Assembly: GCF_040954645.1 (NCBI RefSeq) | Contig: NC_092805.1 | Span: 70,231,186 to 70,295,185, forward strand | Direction of reading: 5' to 3' | Length of the DNA stretch: 64,000 nucleotides | DNA from: Diabrotica undecimpunctata | Taxonomy: Eukaryota > Arthropoda > Insecta > Coleoptera > Chrysomelidae | In this document: positions 31,140-41,986 of the stretch, piece after piece | How the letters are laid out: each line of letters starts with the position of its first letter | Numbering within the stretch: the stretch's first letter is position 1 | Program-made: the position numbers and the translations under genes | Notes under the pieces: model-generated | The model's input: the letters and a program-made list of their open reading frames with translations, nothing else | Databases searched by the model: none | Told to the model about the DNA's origin: nothing

Positions 31140-34100
31140 TCACTGATCTGTGGATGAGGCGCATACCTTTGTCACTGGTCGCTTGAAACAACCTCTATTA
31201 TTTTTAATTGTCACTGCACGAACTATTCCGTCACTACCCGCATGTAATTGAGTCACTCTACCCAGGCACCATCTTAAGGGTTCAGTCCCGTCTTCCTTCA
31301 CCATCACTAGACTTCCAATTCTAAGAAGACTGTTGAAATGTTTTTTCCACTTAACTCGCTGCTGTAGGGATGAAATGTATTCCTTTGACCACCTAGTCCG
31401 ATAACCTTGGATCATTTTTTGAAGCCTTTGGAATCTGCTAAGGCTGTTTTCCTTGACATCTAAGAAATTCCGTTCAGGTCTTGCGGTCAATGTGGATCCA
31501 ATTAAAAAGTGTGCAGGAGTAAGAGGAAGTAAGTCGAAAGGGTCGTTAGACATTAGTGAGAGTGGTCGTGAGTTTAGGCAAGCTTCAATTTGACATAAAA
31601 CAGTGGAAAATTCTTCATATGATAGAATTGTATTGCCAATGACACGCTTTAGGTGAAATTTGACAGATTTTACTCCCGCCTCCCAAACTCCCCCAAAGTG
31701 AGGTGATCGTGGCGGAATAAACTGCCAATTGATACCTTCGGTAGTTAAATTGTCTCTAATAGTTGAACTAGAGGTGTCAAAAAATTTGACAAGCTCATTT
31801 TTTGCGCCAACGAAGGTACTACCATTGTCCGAAAGGATCGAAGCGCATTTTCCACGTCGAGAAATAAAGCGTTTTAGCGTTGCTAGAAAACTTTCTGTAG
31901 TCAAACTGCTCACGACTTCTAAATGTATGGCCTTAGTTGCTAAACAGATGAATAGAGCTATGTAACCCTTGATAGTTTTATAATTTCAGGTGTGTCGATC
32001 CTTTAGCAAAAAAGGTCCTGCATAGTCACAGAAGTAGAATGCACAGTTGTAGAATGGCCTAGAGGGAACAAGACGTGACGAGGGTAAATTACCCATAAGA
32101 TAGGTTTCTAATTTAGGAGCCATCCTACAACAGATAATACAATCGCGAACGATTTTGCGAACCACTTGACGTCCATTAATGGGCCAAAATTTTTCACGAA
32201 TGGAAGCTAATAGTAATTGAGGACCGCAATGATTTAAGGTAAGATGCTCATTTCGTACAAGAATAGTAGTAAAGTGGTGTTTAGAATCAAGGACCGTGGG
32301 ATGTTTTTTATCGTAACAAAAATCAGAATTATGCAGTTTTCCACCAACGCGGAGTATGTTATCCTTATCGATAAACGGATTGAGGGTAAGTAGTTTACTT
32401 TTAGAGTCAACGTTACCATGTCTCTTAAGGTGTGTCAAGTCGTCATAAAATGTTTCATTTTGTACTAGTCGAATTATATATTTTAAAGCATTATCTATTT
32501 CATCACAAGAAAGGTTGTCGAAGTTCCTTCGTTTGGGAGAAAATTTACAATTATTTATAAAGCGTAATACATAAGCGGTAATGCACTGTAGTTTTACAAA
32601 TGAGGATATTTTAGTGATGATGTCCAATTTCATGTGAACTCTTGCGATAAGGGCTGATGCTGGTCGAAGCTCAGGGAGTTCAGAAGGTTCGAATGTTCTA
32701 TTAGGCCAATGAGTTTCTGGTTTAGCTAGCCATGATGGGCCATGAAACCACATTTCGGAAGTGATAAGTGATGTAGGAGAAATTCCCCTTGATAGAAGAT
32801 CTGCGGGATTCTCAAGTGTATTCACGTAACGCCATGTTTGAGATTCGGTCAAAGTTTGAATTTGAGAAACTCTATTTGCCACAAACGTCTTTAACAAACT
32901 CGGAGAAGTCTTTATCCATCCTAGAACAACAGTTGAGTCGCACCAGTAAATGATTTCTTCGAAATCTAATTGCATGTGTTGTTTTACCTTGTCTATCAAC
33001 TCAGCTAGCAAGTAAGCTCCACAAAGTTCTAGGTACGGTACCGCGAGGATGTGTTTTAAAGGAGCTACTCTGGTTTTGGAGCAAAGTAGATGACAACGAA
33101 AGCTTTCGAAGTTTTCAGATAAACGAATATAAATGCAAGCACCATATGCAGCGGTGGATGCATCTGAAAAACCGTGTAGTTGAATTGACTTGTAGTTTGT
33201 ACAAATTACATGCCTAGGAATTTGTAACTGATTAAGTTTGACCAGTTGAGTCTGATATGTAACCCATTTCGTAAAGATATCCATCGGAACGACTTCGTCC
33301 CAGGAAATTTTTAACTTCCACAAATCTTGGAGAATAATTTTAGCTGTTATAGTTACAGCCGAAAGCAAACCTAGTGGGTCAAATATTTTTGATATAGTGG
33401 AAAGAATAAGTCTCTTTGTAACTTTACACTTGTGCTCTATAGGTTGAACATTGAAATGAAAAGTGTCAGATTTTGGACTCCACAATAAGCCCAAAGTTTT
33501 GATAGTATCGTCAGCTCCAATTTCCAAGGAAACATTGTTTTGATTGTCAAAGTTTAAAATAGGAGCGTTTGACTTCCATTTTCTCAATTGGAAACCATGA
33601 CGAAACAATAATTCGGAAGTAAGTGATTGAATGAGTTTGATATCTTCTATTGTAGAACCACCTGTGTGAAGATCGTCGACATAAAAGTCCCGTAAAATTA
33701 TAGAAGATATGTCAGGAAAATCGGTTGCATACATATGTGCCACTTCTTGAAGACATCTCGTGGCAAGAAAACTAGCAGAAGCAGTACCGTAACTTACGGT
33801 GTTTAAATTATAAGTTTCGAGAGAGTTTGTATGATCAGATCGTGATATGATCTTTTGTAAGGAGCATTCTTCCTCCTTTATCAGTATTTGTCGATACATC
33901 TTTTCTATAACGGCTGTTAGTACAAAACTATGTTTACGAAAACGTGAGATGATAGTGAAAAGATCATCTTGCAAATTAGGTCCAACCATAAGAATGTCGT
34001 TCAGGGAAACACCTGAATCTGTATTGGCAGAACCGTCAAAAACAACACGAATTTTATTGCCTTTATAGACACAATAATGAGGAAGAAAGAACTTAGATCC

Positions 34101-36299
34101 TATGGTTTCAAAGGGTGAAACGGACATATGGTGTAAGGATAAATATTCATCGATAAATCGAGTGTAATCATCTTTTAATTCAAAATTCGTAGTAAGCTTC
34201 TTTTCGAGAGAATAAAATCTTTTTGTTGCTGTAGTCTTAGAGTCACCTAGATTGTCGACGGAAGATTTCAAGGGAAGTGATACTACAAACCTACCAGAAG
34301 AATTAAGAGAGGTCGTTGTTAGGAAGTGATCTTCACAAGAAAGTTCTTCGTTAGACAATAATTTTGTTTTTGGGCATTCTTCAATTTCCCAAAATTTTTG
34401 AAGTTGGTCTTCAATGCTTAAATTATTTATGGTCGACAAATGGCATGTAGTTCTGGCTGCAAGGGTATTGGTGGGAAATAATGGACCTGAGATAATCCAT
34501 CCGAGTTTGGTTTTTTGAAGAATCGGTTGCCCAGGTGATAATTTAATCTGACCAATACAAATTAAATTCCAGAAGATATCTGCACCGATAAGAAGATCAA
34601 TAGGAGATGAAATATTGAAGTCTGGATCGGCCAGAGTAATATTAGAAGGGATATTAAGTGTTTTCTTATCGAATGTGATAGAAGGTAAATTTCCTGCAAT
34701 TTCCGGAAGTACTAAGCAAGAAATTACTTGAGAAAAGTTTAAAGTTTTGGATTTAAATTTTACTGATGTTCTATAGCTTACAATAGAATTTGTTTGGTTT
34801 ATACCAGAAATAGAAAAATGTGTTTTGGTTGTGGGTAACCTTAGAAGATTTAATAGGCGCTGGGAAATGAAATTACTTTCCGAGCCGTTATCTAAAAGCG
34901 CACGAGCCTCGTATTCGTTACCTGAGATGTCAAAGACTTTTCTTTTTACAGTTGACAGCAAAGTAGTAGAGTTGTGCTCAAACGAAATGTTACGTGCTGT
35001 CAGTGCATTAGAGCCTTCTGATGTACCTGGACTTGAGCAAGGTAAACTGCTGCTGGTTTGGTTACTGGTTTCAATAATCTTTTGTGAGTTACCTTGAAAG
35101 TGCAAAAGTGTGTGGTGTATTTTCCCACATTTACGACACCCGGAAGATTTGCATTCCTTAGTGAAATGGCTACTACGCAGACAATTTATGCAAAGTCGTA
35201 AGCGTTTTGCTTCGTTATGTCTTAATGACGTTTCAAATTTGAGAAATTCAGGACAAGTGTAAATTAGATGTTTTTGTTTGCATAAAGAACAGTTAGAAGA
35301 ATTATTAGTTGATAAGAAATTTTTGGACTTGGGATTGCCTGTAGATGGGAATTTGGGACGAGATTTGTCTTGTTGATGATTAATAGATTCTAAGACTCTA
35401 CATTTGCCTTTTAGAAATTCAGTTAAGTTACTCGAAGTGGGTAATGTGATCTTGTCGTCTTTAATTGACAGTTCCCATTCTTTGTGTGTAGCATTGTCTA
35501 GTTTTGTGGTGATTAGATATATGATAAGGGCATCCCAAGATGATGTGTCTAAGTCTAAGGAGTCAAGAGAGCGTAAATGTCTTTGGAAACCATCAAGTAA
35601 AGTGCGTAAATCATGATGTGAATTTTTTGAAACATTTGGTAAGTTAAATAATTTTTTAATATGATTATTAACAAGAAGAGATTTGTTTTCGAATCTGTCT
35701 TTTAGTAATTTCCATGCAGTTTCATATGTTGCTTCAGAAATGTCCAGGTTACGTATTGTTTCTGCGGCAATACCTTGTAAAGATAATCTTAGATAATGGA
35801 ATTTCTGAATATTGGAAAGTTCCGTGTTGGTATGTATCGTAGAATTAAATGTATCTCTAAAGAACAACCAATTATCATAATCACCCTCAAAGGAGGTCAA
35901 GTTGATAGCGGGTAACCTAATGTTAATAGACCTTTGTGAACTGTTTTCGGACGAAATTGTCGAATTTGAAGCTTGAGCAGCTTGATCACGGGGTTTTGAA
36001 AGATTGGTGTCAATAAAGTCTCGCACAGCGCTAGTAATATGAAAAAACGGCGTTTCGAACGACGACCTTTCTATACCATGGATAGTATCTGCGTTGGCAG
36101 TATAGTCCTCATCAGAGTTGTCGTGAGCGTTGTCAAAATCATCAAAAAGTTTTTCAATTCTATCAAGTCTAAGTTGTAAATCTCTAAAGTTAATTTGTTC
36201 TAAAGGTTTGTTTTTGATAGAATTAAAATACGTACTAAAACGAGTTACAGAACCTTTGATTGAGGAGCGTTTAGTTTTTGCTGTAGCGATGTCAGCCAT
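31140..36299 (-). pseudogene. BEL/Pao Gag-Pol polyprotein, one TGA and a lost RT Asp
   Basis: One frame of 1,720 codons from ATG at 36297-36299, broken by a single TGA at about 31983-31985. Order: DUF1759-type gag; knuckles around NCSLCKQKHLIYTC and LCINCLRSSHFTKEC, SGCRKCGKIHHTLLH (about 35290-35100); aspartic protease with ARALLDNGSESNFI (about 34900); reverse transcriptase with VLTAVIEKMYRQILI (about 33925-33880), SYGTASASFLATRCLQE and LRDFYVDDLHTGG (about 33690); RNase H with HGFSDASTAAYGACIYI (about 33180); and integrase with HCGPQLLLASIREKFW, CIICCRM, CDYAGPF, ILSDNGSTFVGA and HFGGVWEAGVKS. The Asp usually present in the LTADIEKMYRQI motif is Val here. The TGA lies in the integrase after KDRHT, where Arg is common, so CGA to TGA fits. 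Confidence 0.93.
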
Positions 36300-36795
36300 A
36301 TTGAGAATATAATTTTATATGATAAATTCACAAAAATAAAAATGTATGTATGTATAAGCAAAAAAAATTGAAAGCAAATTATGTAATGTTATGTGTATAA
36401 AAGTTTTGCGAGTGAATAAAAAACGTTAAAGCTAATATTTCAACTTTGTAATAATTTATAAATGAAAATGAATAAATTGAAATAAATTTAAGGACGCTAA
36501 GTACTATATTCGTGTATTAATGTATAAATGAAAATATTGAAATCTCTAAATGTGTTATAAATAACAGTAAAATAAGTGATTTTAAAGATAAATATTTTCC
36601 ACTGAATTAAATCAAATACAAAATGTACCCTTTTACGACCATAGGATTAAAATGGGTAATAGGAAACTAATTATGCACTAACCCTGACTTTGACGAAAGA
36701 TTATACCTGCTTCCGATACTGTGTGGATGGTATGATGCAAATTCGTCGAAAAAATACAGCTTCGAATGGAATGTATGTTGATAACTGGTTAATGT

Positions 36796-36813
36796 GGCTC
36801 GAACAAAGGACCA
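36796..36813 (-). other. Possible primer-binding site of the BEL element
   Basis: Four bases inside the right LTR the minus strand reads TGGTCCTTTGTTCGAGCC, an 18-mer starting TGG as expected for a tRNA 3' end complement. The tRNA was not identified. Confidence 0.5.
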
Positions 36814-36817
36814 TTAG

Positions 36818-36831
36818 TGTTAGGGGGTGTA
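36818..36831 (-). repeat. BEL/Pao 5' LTR, outer fragment
   Basis: TGTTAGGGGGTGTA repeats the first bases of the left LTR (30793-30806); the rest of the LTR continues at 38704 after the DNA transposon. Confidence 0.9.
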
Positions 36832-38703
36832 AAGTCGGTTCGCTATATTTACGCGGGTTTCGGATTAAAAATTTTATTGTAAGTACCCAGTTTTAATTAC
36901 CTGCTCTTTGGGGAAATATCAACTGGTCAAATGAAATGAAAAATAATCCATAACTTTTTTTAATTCAATAATAATGGAAAATCTTTTATATAATTGACAG
37001 TATAATAAGGAGAATTACTTCATTAATGGAGTCTAATGTGGCTAATATAAACCTAATAATAATTTTATATTACACTTCACACAGAAAATATGGTCTATGT
37101 ATATTTGTTCCATGGAGAGAATTTCTAATGAAAAATAAAAAAATTTAACTTGCCAACAAAAATGAAAATCAGTCATTATCATCAAAAATATCATAATCGT
37201 CATCATCATCACTGTCATCACCATTAATTGTTATTATGATTGGACTTATTTCGTTTATTTTATTTTCACGAGTCCACCAATCTTCTATTAGTTTCTCGCA
37301 CTTGAATATACAGTTGCACCACACTTCTGGAGTTACAATTGAAAGTGCCTTTCGCCAAGTTTCCCGAACTGCGTCGTCGCTATAACCGTTAGGCCCAATA
37401 TGGTTGTCATAATATTGTTTTGCTATTCCCCATATACATTCGATGGGATTAAACTGGCAATGATACGGTGGCAGACGTAAAACTTGATGACCGTAACTTT
37501 CAATAATCTGATCCACAACAAAGGTTTTTGGTTTTGCATGGATATTTGCCAAGCGTAATAATTCTGATTTTAAAATATGTTGTGTAAATGGTATATGTTC
37601 CTTTGTCAACCATTCTTTAATTTTATTAACTGTTCAAGAATTCGTTGGACTTTTGTTTAATACTTCAGAATGGTAAGGTGCATTGTCTAAAATAATTACG
37701 CTGGGCTCACTTAAACCTGGGAGAAGTTTTTCATGTAACCATGTTACAAACATTTCTGTGTTCATATTATCGTGATAGTCACTTGATTTTGATTTAGATG
37801 AAAATATTAAATCAGCACCTTCTATAAAACCCGATTTCCCTCCTGCATGTAAAATTATGTGTCGCTTCCCTTCTCCATCAGTATGTTTGATAGACTTTAC
37901 GTTATCATCTTGCCATATTCTCTTGGTTGCACCCCTAGAAAATATCCATGTTTCGTCTAAATATATAAAATTTGCCCTTTCTTCTTTTAATTTAGAATAT
38001 TTTCTTAGAAAGTTAATTCTTTTATGCACAACAGAACTTCTTTCACAAAGGGCTTTTGTGTTATCCTTTTGAAATTTGAAACCCAAATTATGTATCACTT
38101 GCCATAGACTTGTTCTGCCAATTTCGTCAAATTTTCTATCTTTTAATTCCGAGAGAATTGTATTTAAGGTCACATGTTCCTTGTTGGCTCGCATTCGATA
38201 AATGGTATCACGAATTTCAAATTTTTTTCCATTTGGAATATCTTTCGTTTTCAATGATAGGCGAGTTTTCGGTGATCTTCTTTCGGTCGTTCAATATTGC
38301 GATTTTGTAATACTCCTCTTAGTTTGGTTTCACTAATTCCTAGAGCATCACATACGCGTTGTTGAACAGACATTACCGATTTTAAAGGACCGCCATTTTC
38401 TTTTTCATCCGTAAAATACTTATGTACACTACAAATTAGACTATCTACATCTAACACACGTCTAGGCATTTTTAAATATTTCCACCAAACATACAATGTC
38501 AACACTGGCAAAGAATCAATTCAACTGCAATATTGTAACAAATTTATACCTACCCTAATGTTATTTTAATGTATTTTAAAATATGACCATTAATGCAGTT
38601 TTTACCTAATTTTCTGGGAAGTCGTTTACTGCAACCGGTTATCAATGAGTCATTAGCATAATTTTGTTAATCCGAAACCCGCGTAAATATAGCGAACCGA
38701 CTA
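36832..38703 (-). mobile_element. Tc1/mariner-superfamily transposon, close to DD82E (Sailor), inserted in the BEL LTR
   Basis: TIRs of about 36 bases are virtually perfect: left starts AAGTCGGTTCGCTATATTTA at 36832 and the complement of the right end starts TAGTCGGTTCGCTATATTTA at 38703. TA at 36830-36831 and 38704-38705 is the target duplication, and removing the 1,872 bp (with one TA) rejoins the BEL LTR sequence GTGTAAGTCAAAT. The transposase is on the minus strand with one shift and one stop. The element is younger than the BEL insertion. Confidence 0.95.
37169..38469 (-). pseudogene. DD82E-like (Sailor) transposase, one frameshift and one TGA
   Basis: Cuts and pastes the transposon by a DDE mechanism. 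Start ATG at about 38469 (MPRRVLDVDSL). HTH-like SVMSVQQRVCDALGISETKL near 38390-38325, then a frameshift near 38260, then TSLWQVIHNLGFKFQKD. First Asp in FIYLDETWIF (about 37965-37940); second in VIILDNAPYHSEV (about 37700-37660); Glu in HCQFNPIECIWG (about 37460-37425). About 81 residues separate the second Asp and the Glu if the in-frame TGA at 37631-37633 is counted as a codon, close to the 82 of the Sailor group. The C terminus is a long Asp/acidic tail ending at 37169. Confidence 0.88.
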
Positions 38704-38960
38704 TAAGTCAAATCTTATTAGAATTTCACGTAATACATAAACAAATCACTAAAACTAAACTGTATTGAAGATATAAAAACAGGCACATGTAAAATATTTC
38801 GTAAGTATAAATTAAAAACTAGCGTCCTTATTGTAAAGATGTTGTGATGAGACTGGTGTGTCCTCAACTACCTGCAGCCCCTCTCTCGGGGTGTAAGCCA
38901 GAGGTCAGGTAAAATTACAACTAAAAGTATATTGTACAGGGTTGCTCGAAAGTTTTAACA
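38704..38960 (-). repeat. BEL/Pao 5' LTR, main fragment
   Basis: Continues the LTR from the TA target and matches 30805-31057 over its whole length, ending GAAAGTTTTAACA. Confidence 0.93.
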
Positions 38961-39913
38961 CTACTATTGTTAATAAAAAAACATTGTATTCAATACTATT
39001 GGACAATATTGTATGAATTTGTAATCAGTACCATTTATTATATACTTAACTTTAGGATACATATAAGATATATCTTGGCGGTCTACCTATACCAGCTCAA
39101 AAATGTTTGGAAAACTTTGGATATTTTCATTAATAGTTTAAGATATCAGTTACACAAAAAAATTACACTTAGTTTTTTTAAGTATGTCTTAGATGCAGCA
39201 TGAAATCGGCTGCCAAACTTATGAAATTAACTAACTTAAACTAACTTAAAACTAAAATAAATAACACCCAGACGCCATGATTAGTTCAGAGTAGCTTTGG
39301 TGTCCTTGTCTAGTACTTGTTGAGTAACCTTCTTTTCTCTAAGTTTTTTTAGTTTTTTAGTTCAGTAGTGAAATTTATGTGCCAGCCGCGTCTCTAAATC
39401 TTGTGTTATTCGACTCTATTGAATAAGATCAGATTCTGACCTAAGCGTTGTACCGGTTCTCTTATGTCGAAACAGAACGCATTAGGGTGTTAGATCATTG
39501 ACCTAACACCATTTCAAAAATTATTTGCCAAAATAGATAATAATTATAATAATTGTATTGCAGCAATAATTGTAGCAATTTAGTTATTTGAATTTATTTA
39601 AATCAATTATTTGTAATTCATCTTCACGTAAATTTATATCTATATTATATACTTTAGCTATAATATATTATTTTAGGTACATATTTTAGGTCATTTTTTT
39701 AGCTACACAATATTTTTAATTATTATGTAATTAGGCGTAATATTTAACTATAAGAGTAATCAATATTTTATTTTTTTATACATTGTTACGCTTCTTGAAA
39801 ATAACTTTATTCGGAACACCAAAAATATTACAGTACTTGTTTAGAATAACTCAATGACAATCATAAACTTTAAAACTCAAAATACTACTACTCTAAACTA
39901 CCAAAATCACCTG

Positions 39914-39915
<2 letters not shown>
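38961..39915. other. Gene-poor stretch
   Basis: AT-rich. A 78-codon frame at 38967 has no family match; it ends in a stretch of TTAACTAACTTAAACT units near 39225-39245. A small perfect stem GGTGTTAG...CTAACACC lies at about 39485-39510. Nothing else supportable. Confidence 0.4.

Positions 39916-39984
<69 letters not shown>
39916..39984. repeat. (TA)n microsatellite
   Basis: About 69 uninterrupted bases of TA. Confidence 0.95.
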
Positions 39985-39988
<4 letters not shown>

Positions 39989-40702
39989 ATGATATGTAAA
40001 ATCGAGAAAATATTGGTTTGTTTAAAAATATTTCAAAATTCAATAACATTAAAATAATTCAGATAAGTAGGATAATATCCAACAAACATTTCGAAGAAGG
40101 AGAGTTATTAATTTCTTGAATTACCTGTACTAAACAAAATGTAAGCTTTGCATAAATTATTTCTTTGTTATACTTGAGTGACCCGCATAATTTTAAGTGA
40201 AAACAAAAAGACAATTGAACGGGGTTTTCCAAAATACATTAATGCAGTGATTAGAGACAAATAGAAGAGATTTTAGAAAGAGGTTTTTGTTAGTTTTTAA
40301 GAATTATAGAAAATATTATTTGTAAATAAGTTTTAGGAAATTTTATAATTATAGGTAAAAATTTGTTTGTTATCGAAATGAAAAAATGGGGGAATTGTGA
40401 CGAGTTTTGATTGGCGGAGATTGAAAAAGGTGGGATAAGTATGTAGGAAAAAGTTTAGCGAGATTGAGGAGAGAGAAAAGACAATCAGTTGATTTTCCAA
40501 GTCTGTAAGAGGAACAGGATTGTTCTCTGGTGGTTCCAAAGAAGTAGCAAGCAGTAGTGTTGAATGTTAGTGAGTTTTTGTGGAGTTAGTGTATCTGACG
40601 ATTTATAAAATACGGACTAGCGAAAAAAAAAAAATGAAAACTAGAACAAGTCCTAATGGCGTAAATGTATTTAAATTATGTTAAGATGTTGAGAACAAAA
40701 AT
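39985..40702. other. Gene-poor stretch
   Basis: AT-rich; 40380-40620 is GA-rich and could be a leader, but no site or family is recognised. Confidence 0.35.
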
Positions 40703-41150
40703 ATGTTGACCATTAAACGTGCAACAGATAAGAAAGTGTATTACAAAACAAAATATATAAAAGGGCATGTAACAAAAGAGTATTACATTTTTTTTGACTT
40801 ACAAAATGTTATAAATTTATCTAAATCAGATATTTGTGTCCTATTTTATAAACAAAAAATTAATTTTTATAACCTTACTACACAAAGTTCTTTTAACAAA
40901 GCTTGTTATTGTGCCCTTTGCCAGAAACATTGTGTGAGAGAACTGGTAACGACTATGCCAATGCGTTTATAAAAATTTCGCAATCGGTATTGTGATCATC
41001 TAAAAATTTAAGAAATCATAATATGCTGGAGTGATGGCTGTGTCCCACAAAATAAGATATATCCATATCTGCTTAACATACACAGATTTTTTACAGAGAT
41101 CTCCAAAAGTAACGATTACAGTAAAATATTCCTACGCTTTAAAACTAGGT
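40703..41150 (+). pseudogene. Second unassigned DDE-type transposase relic
   Basis: Starts with MLTIKRATDKKVYYK; blocks YYIFFDLQNVINLSKSDI and VLFYKQKINFYNLT (about 40780-40875) are the FDLQ...P...FYxRQLxxYNLT region of the same broad insect transposase group as 21790-23240, but of a different subfamily. After the stop at 40970-40972 the phase changes and WSDGCVPQNK (about 41031-41060) gives the second Asp block (WSDxCxxQNxN). Both catalytic-type Asp positions are visible but in different frames. The relic fades near 41150. Confidence 0.55.
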
Positions 41151-41206
41151 TATAGTGTGTTCTGATTTCTCACCAACAAATATTTTTCATTATTTAATCC
41201 TTCAAC

Positions 41207-41503
41207 AAAGGGCCTGCGTAGCGCAAGCGGTAGGATGCTTGACTCGCAAGCCGGTGGTCCGGGGTTCGAATCCCACCGCCGGCAAGAACATCTAGACATT
41301 TTAAAAATGTCTATAGGCCCCAGGTCGACTCAGCCTGAATAAAAATGAGTACCTTGGGTAAAACCAGGGGTAATAATAGACGGTTGAAGCGTAGCACTGG
41401 CCATGTTACCTTCCTTGTATACCGTAGGCCCTAGATATAGCAGACTACCCTGCTATACTCCCAAAGCCGCGACAGCGGTATAAAACGGGAGACTATTATT
41501 ATA
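41207..41503 (+). mobile_element. tRNA-derived SINE with 12-bp target duplication
   Basis: Flanked by a perfect TAATCCTTCAAC at 41195-41206 and 41504-41515. The first ~75 bases look like a tRNA with A box TAGCGCAAGCGGTAGG and B box GGTTCGAATCC (41266-41276); the body (41285-41490) is non-tRNA and the 3' end is a short TATTATTATA run. It lies in an old transposase relic/Gypsy LTR border. Confidence 0.93.
41210..41285 (+). promoter_or_regulatory. tRNA-like head with Pol III A and B boxes
   Basis: GGGCCTGCGTAGCGCAAGC is the acceptor/D-arm part, GCTTGACTCGCAAGC the anticodon arm, and GTCCGGGGTTCGAATCCCAC the T arm. The anticodon loop is shorter than the standard seven bases, so it is not a working tRNA; the boxes can serve as an internal Pol III promoter. 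Confidence 0.75.
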
Positions 41504-41519
41504 TAATCCTTCAACGATT

Positions 41520-41753
41520 TCTGGTCAATATATCAACCGGTTATGAATTACTGACTTGGTTTGTGAATAAGCCAGTTACGATTCTGTCTAAGCGTTGATT
41601 GAATAACTTTTGCTTGGTAGCTTTTGCTTGGTAACTTTTGCTTGTTAATTTTTGGTAGATAACTCTTGCTATATAATTATTGTAAATTTGTATTTTCAAA
41701 AAGTAAATAAAATAATTTTTAAAAACTCCTTTTCAAAACACAAAGTTATAATT
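41520..41753 (+). repeat. Probable 5' LTR end of the Gypsy element
   Basis: The primer-binding site at 41754 implies that the LTR ends at 41753. The interval holds three imperfect copies of CTTTTGCTTGGTA (about 41606-41650) and AATAAAATAA near 41706-41715, a possible poly(A) signal. The left limit is not fixed because there is no second LTR for comparison. Confidence 0.5.
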
Positions 41754-41770
41754 GGAGCAGTCAGTAGGAT
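41754..41770 (+). other. Primer-binding site, tRNA-Ser type
   Basis: GGAGCAGTCAGTAGGAT differs at two positions from the GGCGCAGTCGGTAGGAT site used by 17.6/297-type errantiviruses. Confidence 0.7.
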
Positions 41771-41986
41771 ACTAACTTTTTGGGTTTTTGGTGTTTCAAC
41801 ATCGTAGTGCGTATCCAAATCGAACCTCTACCCTACAGTGTTATTAACGAGAAAAAGCAGAGTTTGTTTTTATTGAATAATTTTTTGTAATCTTTAAAAA
41901 ATATTTATATTGCATATATATTTTTTATAATACACAATTATATACAATTTTGTGAGAGATTTCGACAAATAATTTTATTTGAAAAT

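Larger units (their letters stand above)
30793..38960 (-). mobile_element. BEL/Pao LTR retrotransposon, nearly complete, with a Sailor insertion
   Basis: Two LTRs of about 265 bp flank one long gag-pol frame on the minus strand. The left LTR (3' LTR of the element) is 30793-31057; the right LTR (5' LTR) is 36818-36831 joined to 38704-38960, split by a DNA transposon. LTRs begin TGTT and end AACA in element orientation. Flanking five bases are TTACT (30788-30792) and CTACT (38961-38965), a 5-bp duplication with one change, the usual size for BEL/Pao. The two LTRs differ at roughly a dozen sites by eye, so insertion is not very recent. Confidence 0.95.

Noticed and set aside
38967..39203. 78-codon frame next to the BEL element
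   Set aside because: Hydrophobic and Tyr/Leu/Ile-rich as expected from AT-rich DNA; no family recognised.
41210..41285. A functional tRNA gene
   Set aside because: The anticodon loop is too short, there is no terminator-like T run, and the sequence continues into a SINE body with target duplications on both sides.
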